The notes beneath the pieces were generated by a model. It searched no databases. It was not told the origin of the DNA and worked only from the letters and a program-made list of their open reading frames with translations. The translations under genes were made by a program, and so were the position numbers. From an uncultured Burkholderiales bacterium (GTDB lineage Bacteria > Pseudomonadota > Gammaproteobacteria > Burkholderiales > Burkholderiaceae_C), in NCBI GenBank assembly GCA_903932865.1, contig CAIZHQ010000023.1:94631-158630 (forward strand): a stretch of 64,000 nucleotides of DNA, given 5' to 3'. Positions 19,667 to 30,000 of the stretch are shown here, piece after piece. Numbering within the stretch: position 1 is the stretch's first letter; every line of letters begins with the position of its first letter.

Positions 19667-20869
19667 TCACACGCGTTCGATGATCAGCGCAATGCCCTGC
19701 CCCACACCAATGCACATGGTGCACAACGCGTAGCGACCTGCGGTTTGCTGCAAGCGGTTGATGGCCGTCGTGGCCAGGCGGGCACCCGATGCCCCTAAAG
19801 GGTGGCCCAAAGCAATCGCGCCACCCCAGGCGTTCACCCGGGCGTCGTCGTCTTTCAGGCCGAGCATGCGCATCACGGCCAGACCTTGCGCGGCAAAGGC
19901 TTCGTTCAACTCGATCACGTCCATGTGGTCGATGGTCAAGCCCGTTTGGGCCAGCACTTTGAGCGTGGCGGGCGCAGGGCCAATGCCCATGACGCGCGGG
20001 GCGACACCTGCCGTGGCCATGCCCACGATGCGGGCTTTGGGGGTCAGGCCGTTTTTGGCGGCAGTGGCTTCATCGGCCAGCAACAAAGCGCAAGCGCCGT
20101 CGTTCACACCCGAGGCATTGCCTGCGGTCACGGTGCCATCAGGGCGCACCACGCCTTTGAGCTTGGCCAGCGCTTCCAGACTGGTTTCACGCGGGTGCTC
20201 GTCGGTGTCCACAATGATCGCGTCGCCTTTTTTCTGCGGGATGCTCACGCCCACAATTTCGCGGGCCAGGTGACCGGCCTTGATGGCGGCCACAGCGCGC
20301 ATCTGGCTGTTGTAGGCCATCAGGTCTTGCGCCTCGCGCTCGATCTTGTAGTCAGTGGCCACGTTTTCAGCGGTCTCCGGCATCGAGTCCACGCCGTATT
20401 GCGCCTTCATCAGTTTGTTGACAAAGCGCCAGCCAATCGTGGTGTCGTACACCGCGTTGTTGCGGCTGAAGGCGGTTTCGGCCTTGGGCATGACAAATGG
20501 GGCGCGGCTCATGCTTTCGACACCGCCCGCAATCATCAAACCGGCTTCACCCGCTTTGATGGCGCGGGCGGCGGTGCCGATGGCGTCCAGGCCCGAGCCG
20601 CACAGGCGGTTGAGGGTGGCCCCCGGCACATCCATGGGCATTCCCGCCAGCAAACTGGCCATGTGGGCCACGTTGCGGTTGTCTTCACCGGCTTGGTTGG
20701 CGCATCCGTACAACACGTCGGTCACAGACGCCCAGTCCACCTTGGGGTTGCGCGCCATCAGGGCGCGCAGCGGCACAGCACCCAGATCATCGGTGCGCAC
20801 GCTGGACAGGGCGCCGCCGTAACGGCCGAAGGGGGTACGGATGGCGTCACAAATGTAAGCTTGGTTCAT
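19667..20869 (-). CDS. Acetyl-CoA acyltransferase/3-oxoadipyl-CoA thiolase family
   Basis: 400 aa; NRLCGSGLDAIGTAARAIKAGEAGLMIAGGVESMSRAPFV, WGGAIALGHPLGASGARL, CIGVGQGIALIIERV. Confidence 0.9.
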   Translation of the reverse strand: MNQAYICDAIRTPFGRYGGALSSVRTDDLGAVPLRALMARNPKVDWASVTDVLYGCANQAGEDNRNVAHMASLLAGMPMDVPGATLNRLCGSGLDAIGTAARAIKAGEAGLMIAGGVESMSRAPFVMPKAETAFSRNNAVYDTTIGWRFVNKLMKAQYGVDSMPETAENVATDYKIEREAQDLMAYNSQMRAVAAIKAGHLAREIVGVSIPQKKGDAIIVDTDEHPRETSLEALAKLKGVVRPDGTVTAGNASGVNDGACALLLADEATAAKNGLTPKARIVGMATAGVAPRVMGIGPAPATLKVLAQTGLTIDHMDVIELNEAFAAQGLAVMRMLGLKDDDARVNAWGGAIALGHPLGASGARLATTAINRLQQTAGRYALCTMCIGVGQGIALIIERV

Positions 20870-20946
20870 GGGTATCTCTTGAGGGTGGGGAAGTTGTCAG
20901 CGATTAACATGCGGTGTTGATGTTTCCTTAAATTTTATGCCATTAC

Positions 20947-20962
20947 CCGACCGATTGGTCGG
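20947..20962. promoter_or_regulatory. Palindrome CCGACC-gatt-GGTCGG in the thiolase/DUF1841 divergent intergenic region
   Basis: Perfect 6-bp arms between divergent start codons at 20869 (-) and 20982 (+). Confidence 0.45.
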
Positions 20963-20981
20963 TTTTTATTCCTTCAGAGCC

Positions 20982-21419
20982 ATGCTGATTCAACCCTCAC
21001 AAGCCGATGTCCGGCGCTTTTTTTGCGGCGTTTACGCCAAAGCCCGCACGACCGCTCCGCTTGAACCCATGGAAATGCTGATCAGCCAGTGGATCGACGA
21101 GCACCCCGAATACCATGCCGAGCTGGCCGATGTCGACGCCGCGCTGGCCCAGATGCACCTGGTGGATCCCAACCGCGAAAACCCCTTCTTGCACCTGTCG
21201 ATGCACCTGTCCATCAGCGAGCAATGCAGTATCGACCAACCCCGAGGCATCCGCCAAGCGGTGGAACTGCTGACGCACCGGCTCAACTCGCTGCACGACG
21301 CGCACCACCAGGCCATGGATTGCCTGGGCCGCATGGTGCAGGAAAGCCAGCGCTCGGGCCGCATGCCCGATGGCGAAGCCTACATCGCCTGTGTGCAACG
21401 GCACGCCACCCGGGACTGA
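20982..21419 (+). CDS. DUF1841 family protein
   Basis: MLIQPSQADVRRFFCGVYAKARTTAPLEPMEMLISQWIDEHPEYH...NPFLHLSMHLSISEQCSIDQPRGIRQA...LHDAHHQAMDCLGRMVQESQRSGRMPD. Confidence 0.8.
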   Translation: MLIQPSQADVRRFFCGVYAKARTTAPLEPMEMLISQWIDEHPEYHAELADVDAALAQMHLVDPNRENPFLHLSMHLSISEQCSIDQPRGIRQAVELLTHRLNSLHDAHHQAMDCLGRMVQESQRSGRMPDGEAYIACVQRHATRD

Positions 21420-21446
21420 TCCACGCCCAACACGCACAGACCACAA

Positions 21447-21470
21447 AAAAACCCGCCGAAGCGGGTTTTT
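21447..21470. terminator. Bidirectional terminator between convergent DUF1841 and cytochrome genes
   Basis: aaaaACCCGC-cgaa-GCGGGTtttt. Confidence 0.8.
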
Positions 21471-21489
21471 GGTGGAGAAAACCAAAGAT

Positions 21490-22149
21490 TCAACGCAGGC
21501 GGGACTGAGGAATGACCCTCATCTCGCCATCGAGCGACCCAATGTAAGCCGACATGGCCTTCAACTCGGCATTGGAGAACTGCTTGGCAATGCCACCCAT
21601 GACGCCATTGTTGCGGCCCCAAGTGGACAGGTTTTCGGTTTTGTAAGACTTGAGCGCCACATACAAAAAGTCTTTGTGCTGACCCGCCAGCTTGGGGTAG
21701 CTTGGGTCGATCGGTTTGTTGAAATTGTCGCCGTGGCATGAAATGCAAGCGCCTTTTTGCAGCAAGGCAGCGACTTTGGCATCAGGCGCCTTGGGTGTCT
21801 TGGTCACGGGTTGGGTCTTGCCATGCTGCTCGTAGTAGGCGCCCAAATCAGCCATGTCTTGCTCGCTCAGGCTGGCAGAAATGCCGCGCATCGTGGGGTG
21901 CTTGCGTTCGCCCTTTTGGTAGGCGTTCAATGCGGACACAATGTATTTGGCGTTTTGGCCGGAGATCATCGGCACGCGGTAGACCTCAGGGAAGCTGGCT
22001 TGGTAACCCTGGATGCCGTGGCAGCCAATGCACATGGCGATTTTTTGCTCAGCGGCTTTGGCATCGCCCTTGATTTCCTGGGCATGGGCGGAGATGGCGG
22101 TCACAGAGGCGACAGCCAGGGCAAACATCGAGTTCAACAGCTTATTCAT
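21490..22149 (-). CDS. Diheme cytochrome c4-like protein, periplasmic
   Basis: Signal peptide; two CxxCH motifs (CIGCHG, CISCHG) in duplicated domains. Confidence 0.85.
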   Translation of the reverse strand: MNKLLNSMFALAVASVTAISAHAQEIKGDAKAAEQKIAMCIGCHGIQGYQASFPEVYRVPMISGQNAKYIVSALNAYQKGERKHPTMRGISASLSEQDMADLGAYYEQHGKTQPVTKTPKAPDAKVAALLQKGACISCHGDNFNKPIDPSYPKLAGQHKDFLYVALKSYKTENLSTWGRNNGVMGGIAKQFSNAELKAMSAYIGSLDGEMRVIPQSRLR

Positions 22150-22255
22150 TTTGCTCACACAATCCAAACGATTGATAAAAATCAACTGCGAATTATATCG
22201 GGCTGGCCCTCATAATCCTGACAAGCTTTATTCCTGTTTCAAAGAACTGTCCATC

Positions 22256-23098
22256 ATGAAATTCCAAGGTACCGAAAACTACGTCGCCACCCCCGACCTG
22301 ATGCTGGCCGTGAACGCCGCCATCACCCTCAAGCGCCCCCTGTTGGTCAAAGGTGAGCCCGGCACCGGCAAAACCATGTTGGCCGAAGAAGTGGCCGAGG
22401 CCTTGGGCCTGCCCCTGTTGCAGTGGCACATCAAATCGACCACCAAGGCCCAGCAAGGCCTGTACGAATACGACGCCGTGAGCCGCCTGCGCGACAGCCA
22501 GCTGGGCGAAGCAAAGGTCAAAGACATCGAGAACTACATCATCAAGGGCGTGCTCTGGCAGGCGTTCACCTCCGAAACCCCGGTCGCCATCCTGATCGAC
22601 GAGATCGACAAGGCCGACATCGAATTCCCCAACGACTTGTTGCGCGAGATCGACCGCATGGAGTTTTATTGCTACGAGACGCGCCAGCTGATCAAGGCCA
22701 AGACCCGGCCGCTGGTGTTCATCACGTCCAACAACGAAAAGGAATTGCCCGACGCCTTTTTGCGCCGCTGCTTTTTCCATTACATCAAGTTCCCCGAAGC
22801 GGACACCATGCGCCAGATCGTGGATGTGCACTTCCCCACGCTCAAAAAAGACCTGCTGGCCCTGGCGCTCAAGACCTTTTATGACGTGCGCGGCCTGCCG
22901 GGCCTAAAGAAAAAGCCCTCCACCAGCGAGCTGCTCGATTGGCTCAAGCTGCTGGTGGCCGAAGACATCCCCCTTGAAGCCCTGCAAAGCGCCGACCAAA
23001 AAGTGGCCGTGCCGCCGCTGGTGGGTGCCTTGCTCAAAAACGAACAAGACGTGACCTTGTTCGAAAAACTGGTCTTCATGAACCAACGCAACCGTTGA
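22256..23098 (+). CDS. MoxR-type AAA+ ATPase
   Basis: LLVKGEPGTGKTMLAEEVAEALG Walker A; VAILIDEIDKADIEFPNDLLREID Walker B. Confidence 0.88.
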   Translation: MKFQGTENYVATPDLMLAVNAAITLKRPLLVKGEPGTGKTMLAEEVAEALGLPLLQWHIKSTTKAQQGLYEYDAVSRLRDSQLGEAKVKDIENYIIKGVLWQAFTSETPVAILIDEIDKADIEFPNDLLREIDRMEFYCYETRQLIKAKTRPLVFITSNNEKELPDAFLRRCFFHYIKFPEADTMRQIVDVHFPTLKKDLLALALKTFYDVRGLPGLKKKPSTSELLDWLKLLVAEDIPLEALQSADQKVAVPPLVGALLKNEQDVTLFEKLVFMNQRNR

Positions 23099-23108
23099 AC
23101 ATGAACCG

Positions 23109-23348
23109 ATGACCTCTCCCAACCCTCTCATGGAAGGCATCTCAGATGCCGTGGGCTTTGTCGGCGGAGCGCTGACCGGTTACTGGGTCGGCAAGTGGCT
23201 GGGCCTGAATATTTTCAGTGCCGGTTACGACAACGCTAGCATTGGCGGCATTTTGCTGGTGGGCCTGGGCGGCGGTGCAGGTCTGCACTTGGCGCGCTTT
23301 TGGCGCAACAAACAAAAAGCCAATGACAAGGACAATGACGCATCATGA
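23109..23348 (+). CDS. Small membrane protein (79 aa), conserved hypothetical
   Basis: Short ORF in tight + strand operon; ends overlapping the next ATG; two hydrophobic segments. Confidence 0.6.
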   Translation: MTSPNPLMEGISDAVGFVGGALTGYWVGKWLGLNIFSAGYDNASIGGILLVGLGGGAGLHLARFWRNKQKANDKDNDAS

Positions 23349-23956
23349 ATCCTTGGATCGCGCCCACTTCGCTATCGGGTCAACATGTGCAACTCGTGCC
23401 TTTGTCGCACCTGCACCACGATGACCTGGTGACGGCCGTGTGTGACGGCGAACTGTGGAACCACTGGTACACAGCCATACCCACCCCAGAGGGCATGGTG
23501 GCCGAGATCACTCGCCGCCTGGACTTGCAGGCCAAGGGCAGCATGTGCCCGTTTGCGGTGATCGCCACAGCCACCGGCCGAGCCGTGGGCATGACCACCT
23601 ACATGAACATCGACGCGACCAACCGCCGGGTGGAAATCGGCTCGACCTGGTACCGCCAAAACGTGCAGCGCAGCCCCCTCAACACCGAAGCCAAGCGATT
23701 GTTGTTGGCCCACGCCTTTGATCAATTGAACTGCATCGCGGTGGAGTTTCGCACGCATTTTTTCAACCAACAAAGCCGCCGCGCCATCGAACGCCTGGGC
23801 GCCAAGCTCGACGGCGTGCTGCGCAGCCACCAAATCAACCCTCACCCTTTGGGCGCTGGCGCACTGCGCGACACCTGCGTTTACAGCATCATTGCCAGCG
23901 AATGGCCCAATGTCAAAACGCACTTGGACTACCAACTCGCCCGCTTGCGGGCCTGA
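23345..23956 (+). CDS. GNAT-family N-acetyltransferase (RimJ/RimL-like)
   Basis: RRVEIGSTWYRQNVQRSPLNTEAKRLLLAHAFDQLNCIAVEFRTHFFNQQSRRAIERLGAKLDGVLR. Confidence 0.85.
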   Translation: MNPWIAPTSLSGQHVQLVPLSHLHHDDLVTAVCDGELWNHWYTAIPTPEGMVAEITRRLDLQAKGSMCPFAVIATATGRAVGMTTYMNIDATNRRVEIGSTWYRQNVQRSPLNTEAKRLLLAHAFDQLNCIAVEFRTHFFNQQSRRAIERLGAKLDGVLRSHQINPHPLGAGALRDTCVYSIIASEWPNVKTHLDYQLARLRA

Positions 23957-23971
23957 GGACAGAAAGACGCC

Positions 23972-25156
23972 ATGCTGATCGATTTTTTCTACACCCTGCG
24001 TGCGGCCAAATTGCCGGTTTCGGTGCGCGAGTACCTCTCGCTGCTCGAAGCCCTGCAGGCCAACGTGGTCGGCCCGGTGTCCGACGCCTGCAGCATCGAC
24101 GATTTCTACCACCTCGCCCGCACCGTGATGGTCAAGGACGAAAAGCACTTCGACAAATTCGACAAGGCTTTCGGCGCTTACTTCAAGGGCGTGGAGATGC
24201 TGACCGACTTCACCAAAGAAGTGCCGCTCGACTGGCTCGAGAAAATCCTGCAAAAAGAACTCACGCCCGAGCAAAAAGCCGCCATCGAGAAGATGGGCTG
24301 GGACGAGCTGATGGAGACGCTCAAAAAACGCCTCGAAGAACAAAAAGAACGCCACGAGGGCGGCAACAAGTGGATCGGCACCGGCGGCACATCCCCGTTT
24401 GGCAACAGCGGCTACAACCCCCAAGGCATCCGCATTGGCGGCAAGGGTGGCAACAAAAGCGCCATCAAAGTCTGGGAGCAACGCGCTTACAAAGACTACG
24501 ACGACCAGCAGGAGCTGGGCACGCGCAACATCAAAGTGGCGCTGCGCCGCCTGCGCCGCTTTGCGCGTGAAGGCTCGCAAGACGAATTCGACCTGGACAA
24601 CACCATCCGCAAGACCGCGGCCAATGCTGGCTATCTGGACATCCAAATGCGCCCTGAGCGCCACAACAATGTCAAAGTGCTGCTGCTCATGGACGTGGGC
24701 GGCACCATGGACGAGCACATCACGCGGGTGGAAGAAATGTTTTCCGCTGTGAAAGCCGAATTCAAGCACCTCGATTTTTATTATTTCCACAACTGCGTCT
24801 ACGACTTCATGTGGAAGAACAACAAGCGCCGCTACGCCGAAAAATTCCCCACCTGGGACATCCTGCGCAAGTACAACAAGGACTACAAGCTGATTTTCAT
24901 TGGCGACGCGACCATGAGCCCCTACGAGATTTTGCAAAAGGGCGGCAGCGTCGAATACAACAACGAAGAGGCCGGGGCCGAATGGCTGCAACGCCTGACG
25001 CACACCTTCCCCAAATTCGCCTGGATCAACCCAGAGCCCCAAGGCGTTTGGCAATACCGCCAGAGCATCGCCATCGTCCAGCAGCTGATGAGCAACCGCA
25101 TGTTCCCGCTGACCCTCAAAGGGCTGGAAGATGCGATGCGTTTGCTGAGCAAATGA
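23972..25156 (+). CDS. VWA-domain protein (CoxE-like)
   Basis: VKVLLLMDVGGTMDEHITRVEEMFSAVKAEFKHLDFYYFHNCVYDF; downstream of a MoxR ATPase gene. Confidence 0.85.
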   Translation: MLIDFFYTLRAAKLPVSVREYLSLLEALQANVVGPVSDACSIDDFYHLARTVMVKDEKHFDKFDKAFGAYFKGVEMLTDFTKEVPLDWLEKILQKELTPEQKAAIEKMGWDELMETLKKRLEEQKERHEGGNKWIGTGGTSPFGNSGYNPQGIRIGGKGGNKSAIKVWEQRAYKDYDDQQELGTRNIKVALRRLRRFAREGSQDEFDLDNTIRKTAANAGYLDIQMRPERHNNVKVLLLMDVGGTMDEHITRVEEMFSAVKAEFKHLDFYYFHNCVYDFMWKNNKRRYAEKFPTWDILRKYNKDYKLIFIGDATMSPYEILQKGGSVEYNNEEAGAEWLQRLTHTFPKFAWINPEPQGVWQYRQSIAIVQQLMSNRMFPLTLKGLEDAMRLLSK

Positions 25157-27006
25157 GGCCGCCTGCGCGGCCTGCTGGCTCGCCGCGCACGGCCCTGAGC
25201 TGGCTCTTGGCTGCGCTGACAACTCTGGCCCTGCTTCCCTCTTGGGCACTTGCCCAAACGGCCCAAGCTGCGGCACCTGCCGCACAAAACCACACGCCCG
25301 CCAGCACCCAAGCCTTTGGCCTGGAAGTGCGCAGCAGCGACGAGGACATCCGCAACTTTTTGACGCAACACCTGGACTTGCAACGCTACCGCGACCTGAG
25401 CGATCTGGACGAAATGGAGCTGACCCGTTTGCTGCGCGAGGCCGATGTGCAGGCCCGCGAGCTGCTGGGCACGCTGGGTTTTTTCAAGCCTGCGCTGCGC
25501 TGGACGCACGACAAAAGCGCCAACACCAGCAGCTTGGGCCAGGTGCAGGTGGAGGTGGACACTGGCCCTGCAGCGCGCATCTCCGAAGTCCAGTGGCAGT
25601 GGTTGGGCGAAGTGGCCGATGACCCCGATTCGCGTGCTCAGCGGCAAGCCATCGAGCAGCAATGGGCTTTGCCTGTGGGCGAGACCTTCAGCCAAAACGG
25701 CTGGAGCCGGGCCAAAAACCAGGCCCTGCGCCAGCTGCTGGCCCAGCGTTACCCCTGGGGCCGCATTTTGCACAGCTTGGCCCTGGTGGACGAACCCAAC
25801 AACCAGGTGCGGCTTTGGCTGACGCTGGAATCCGGCCCAGCCGTGCGCCTGGGGGCTTTGCAAATTTCCGGGGCCGAAAAATACGGCGCCACCCAAGTCG
25901 AGCGCCTGGCGCGTTTGCCAATCGGCCAGCTGTACCGTCAAAACGATTTGCTCGAAGCGCAACAACGCCTGGTCACCAGCGGTTTTTACGATTCGGTGTT
26001 TGTCAGCCTGGATGCACAAGGCAACCCAGCGCAGCCATCGGTCAAGGTGGAGCTGAAAGAAAGTCTGCGCCAGAAATGGGTGCTGGGTCTGGGCGTGCGC
26101 AGTGACAGCGGTGCCCGCGTGAGCGCCGAGCACACGCACCACAGCGTGCCAGGCCTGCATTGGCGTTCGGTCAGCAAGCTGTCTCTGGACAAGGACTTAC
26201 AAAGCGCGAGCTTGGACTTGCTGGCCCCACCAGACGCCAGCCTCTGGCGCTGGAACACCTCGGTCAAGTTTGACCGTGAAAAACTCTTTGATCTGCCCTT
26301 GCAAAGCCAACGCTGGCGCGCGGGTCGCACCAAACTGGGTGAAAAAATTGACCGCTCTTACTTCGTCCAATACGACTCGGCAAGGCTGCAAGGCGGCGTC
26401 CAGGCCCAACGCGAATCCATCAGTGCCAACTACGGCTGGACCCGGCGCCACTTTGACAGCCTGCCCTTTCCCAGCCAGGGCATGGGCGTGGGTATCGAGT
26501 TGGGTACGGGTGTGACGCTCGGCAGCCAGAGCGAGCCTTATGTGCGCTGGCTGGTCAAAGGCCTGGGGCTCGTGCCTTTGGGCTCCAGCATGGGCCGCCT
26601 GGCCGTGCGCGCCGACATCGGCAGCGTGGTCAGCCGCGACACCGCCAACCTGCCTGCCACCCAGCTGTTTTGGACCGGTGGCGACAACAGCGTGCGCGGT
26701 TACGCCCCCAACAGCATTGGCGTGACCGATGCAACCGGCGTCACCGCACCGGGCCGCTACCTGGCCGCGGGCAGCCTGGAATGGCAGCGCCCCATCCGCT
26801 ACAAAGGGCAAGCCACCGATTGGGAAAGCGCCGTGTTTGTCGATGCCGGTGCGGTGGCCGATGACCCCGGGCAACTCAAGCCCAAAGTTGGCTATGGTCT
26901 GGGTGCCCGTTGGCGCAGCCCGGTCGGTCCGGTGCGCATCGACCTGGCCTATGCCCAGGCGCTGCAAAAGCTGCGCCTGCACCTGAGTGTGGGTTTCACA
27001 TTTTGA
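25153..27006 (+). CDS. tamA: BamA/TamA-family outer membrane assembly protein
   Basis: Signal peptide, POTRA-like region, C-terminal Omp85 motifs (GGDNSVRGYAPNSIG, FVDAGAVAD, GYGLGARWRSPVGPVRIDLAYA); followed by tamB. Confidence 0.85.
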   Translation: MRPPARPAGSPRTALSWLLAALTTLALLPSWALAQTAQAAAPAAQNHTPASTQAFGLEVRSSDEDIRNFLTQHLDLQRYRDLSDLDEMELTRLLREADVQARELLGTLGFFKPALRWTHDKSANTSSLGQVQVEVDTGPAARISEVQWQWLGEVADDPDSRAQRQAIEQQWALPVGETFSQNGWSRAKNQALRQLLAQRYPWGRILHSLALVDEPNNQVRLWLTLESGPAVRLGALQISGAEKYGATQVERLARLPIGQLYRQNDLLEAQQRLVTSGFYDSVFVSLDAQGNPAQPSVKVELKESLRQKWVLGLGVRSDSGARVSAEHTHHSVPGLHWRSVSKLSLDKDLQSASLDLLAPPDASLWRWNTSVKFDREKLFDLPLQSQRWRAGRTKLGEKIDRSYFVQYDSARLQGGVQAQRESISANYGWTRRHFDSLPFPSQGMGVGIELGTGVTLGSQSEPYVRWLVKGLGLVPLGSSMGRLAVRADIGSVVSRDTANLPATQLFWTGGDNSVRGYAPNSIGVTDATGVTAPGRYLAAGSLEWQRPIRYKGQATDWESAVFVDAGAVADDPGQLKPKVGYGLGARWRSPVGPVRIDLAYAQALQKLRLHLSVGFTF

Positions 27007-27008
27007 CG

Positions 27009-30000
27009 ATGAACACCCGCACTGAAGCCCACATCGGCACAGATCCCCTGGCGCAGTCCGTGGCCTCGCCAGTGCGCCCCTCGTCAGACAAGACCTCTCC
27101 AGCGCGTTCGCTGCTGCGGCGCGTCGCGTCCGGCCTGGGCGCTCTGTCGGCGATGAGCCTGTCGGCCTTGCTCGGCCCCTTGGCGCTGGCCGCCGCACTT
27201 TGGGGCCTTTGGTCCTGGACGGGCACCCCCGGGTCTTTGGTCACCGCCCTGAAGATGGTCCACTGGGCCTTGCCCTCTGGCCAGCAGCTGCGCAGCGCCG
27301 ATGTGCAAGGCAACTTGCAGCAAGGCTGGCGCATTGGCCAGATCAGCTGGCAAAGCGGTGGCTTGCAGGTGCAGGCTCAGGATGCACAGCTGGTGCTGGA
27401 CTGGTCGCAGCTGTGGCGTCAGGCCTGGCCCCTCAAGAGCATCCAGATCAAGACTCTGCGCGTGCAAGACCAGCGCCCTCCCCAGCCCCTCACGCCCCTG
27501 ACCGAGCTGCGCCTGCCCCTGCCCTTGCAATTGAATGTGCAGGTGGCCCAATTGAACTGGCAAGGCAGCACGGCGGTGACGCTGACCGATGTTCGGGCGC
27601 AGTACGCTTATGACGGGCAGGAACACCACCTGGATGTCGACTCGCTCGCTCTGGCACAAGGCCGCTACACCTTGCAAGCGCGTTTGCAGGGCGCGGCGCC
27701 CATGGCCTTGCACATCGCGGCCCAAGGTCAGGTGCAAACCCCGGCCAGCGGCCGCACACCGGCCCTGCAGCTGCAGGTGCAGTCCACAGTGCAAGGCCAG
27801 TTGTCGGGCCCGCAAGCCCAACTCTCGGTGCAAACCGAACTGGCCCCCACGCCCGGGCAAGGCGCCTTGGGCCGTGCGCAGGACAAGGTCCATCTGTCCC
27901 TGCAAGCGCAGATCCAACCCTGGCAAAAACAAGTGGTGCTGCAAGCACAGGGCCAGTGGCAAGCTCTGGACCTGGCCCCTCTGTGGCCAGGTGCCCCGCA
28001 AACCCGCTTGCAAGGCGAGGCGAGGCTCCTACCCGATGGCGCGGCTTGGCAACTCGATGCGCAAACAGAGAACTTGCTGCCCGGTGCCTGGGACCTCCAG
28101 CGTCTGCCCCTGGCGGAGCTGAAACTGCAAGCCCGCCATGCACAAGGCCTGTGGCAAGTGCAGCAAGCCCAGGCCCGTCTGGCCACAGGACAGTTGCAAG
28201 GCCAAGGCCAGCAAACCCCACAGGGCTGGACAGGGCAGCTGGACATCCAAAACCTGCAGCCCGGCTTGCTGCACAGCGCCTGGGCCGGGCCTGCGGTGCA
28301 AGGCCGCCTCAAAGCCGAAGCCACAGGCGCAGACACCATCGCGCTGAGTGCCGACCTGCAAGCGCAAAAGACACAAGCGCTCACCACCCCATCCGCGTTG
28401 CAATGGGAACAACTGCAACTCGCTGGCCAATGGCACCCCGACCGCTGGGACATCACCAGCCTGCGCCTGCAAGCTGCCAAGGCTGTGCTGGAGGCGCAGT
28501 TCCAATGGCAACCGGTACAAGAATCAGTGCAAGGCCGCATGACGCTGCAACTGCCGGGCCTGCAAGCCACAGCCCAAGGGAACCTGGCCCCCCTGAACGG
28601 CCAAGGCCGCCTGGATGTGCAAATGCAAGACGCCGCCCTCAGCCAGTCCTGGCTGCAGGGCCTGCCAGGCTGGGGCACGCCACTCCGAGGCTTCAATGCC
28701 AGCGGGCCAGCCCAACTGCAAGCCCAATGGCAAGGCGGCTTTGCCCAAGCCGATGCCCCGCTGTCACTGAGCCTGCAATGGCCACGCATTGAGTGGGCCC
28801 AACCCAACCTCAACCCCAACCCCAGCGCCACACTCACCCACAAATCCACCACCCGGCCAGCGCCTTGGTTCCTGGCCCCAGGCCAGCTGAAAATGCAAGG
28901 CACGCCCCTCGCGGTGCAGGTCGAGCTGCAAGCGCGCCTGGGCCAGGGCCCACACAGCGCCCAGCTGCAAACCACCTGGCGTGGCAGCCGCGCCGATGTG
29001 CACAGCCCCAACTGGCAAGGCCGCATCGAACAGTTGGCCCTCATCACCCCCAACGCGCAAAGCCCGTCGGCCGAGCCCTGGCGTTTGGCTTTGCAATCCA
29101 CACCCGCCTGGCAAGCCCGGCTTGACCAGATGGCCCTGACTTGGGATCCGTCGACCTGGATGTTGCAAGGCCCCGGCCCAGGTCGCCCCCGCTTGGAAGT
29201 CGAAGCGGGCAGCTGGACAGCACCCGGCCCAGGCCAGCCCCAGCAGACCCACGGGGCGGTGCGCTGGACAGACCTGCCTGTTTCCTGGGCGCAAGCCTGG
29301 CTGGGCACCGACATCCTGAACGACATCACGCTCAAAGGCCAGGCGCAGTGGCGCATGAACAAGGACCTGGACTTGAGCCTGTCGGCAGAGCGCACCCAGG
29401 GCGATTTGCGCATCCAATCCGACAACCTTCCCGGGCAACGCGCGGCCGCTGGTTTGCGCCAGGCCCAGTTGTTCTTGCGCGTGCAAAACGAGCAAATGCA
29501 AGCCGATCTGAAATGGGACAGCGCCCAAATGGGCCAGGCACAGGCCAAACTGCAAAGCCAGCTGAACCGAACCCCAGACGGCTGGCAATGGGCCGAGCAG
29601 GCCCCTCTGATCGGCAGCGTGCAGGCCAACCTGCCCCAGATCGGGGCCTGGTCGGTGCTGGCCCCACCGGGCTGGCGCGTGCAAGGCACGCTGGACGCCA
29701 GCCTCACCGTGAGCGGCACACGCAGCCAACCCCAGTGGCTGGGTCGCTTGCAAGCGAGCCAACTGGCAGCCCGATCTGCCGTTCAAGGCATCGAGTTCAG
29801 CCAAGGGCAAATGCAGGCGCGCCTGCAAGGCCAAAGCCTGGTGCTGGAGAACTTGAGCCTGCGCGGGGCCGGCGCACAAGGGGGCGAACTCCAGGCCCGT
29901 GGCCAGGTCGAGTTCAACGCCAACCCCAAGGCCCAAGCCAGCCCCAGCGCCAACCCATTGCGCTCGGCCGACATGACTTTGCAGATCGAGGCCAAAAACC

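Noticed and set aside
27728-29719. 663-aa minus-strand ORF inside tamB, and similar long antisense ORFs at 23372-25285 and 45410-46729
   Set aside because: Shadow ORFs created by codon bias of well-supported genes on the other strand.
27301-30000. Recurring caagcc/ctgcaa/caaggc words suggesting DNA repeats
   Set aside because: Explained by Gln/Ala/Leu-rich beta-repeat coding sequence of TamB; no tandem unit of fixed length.
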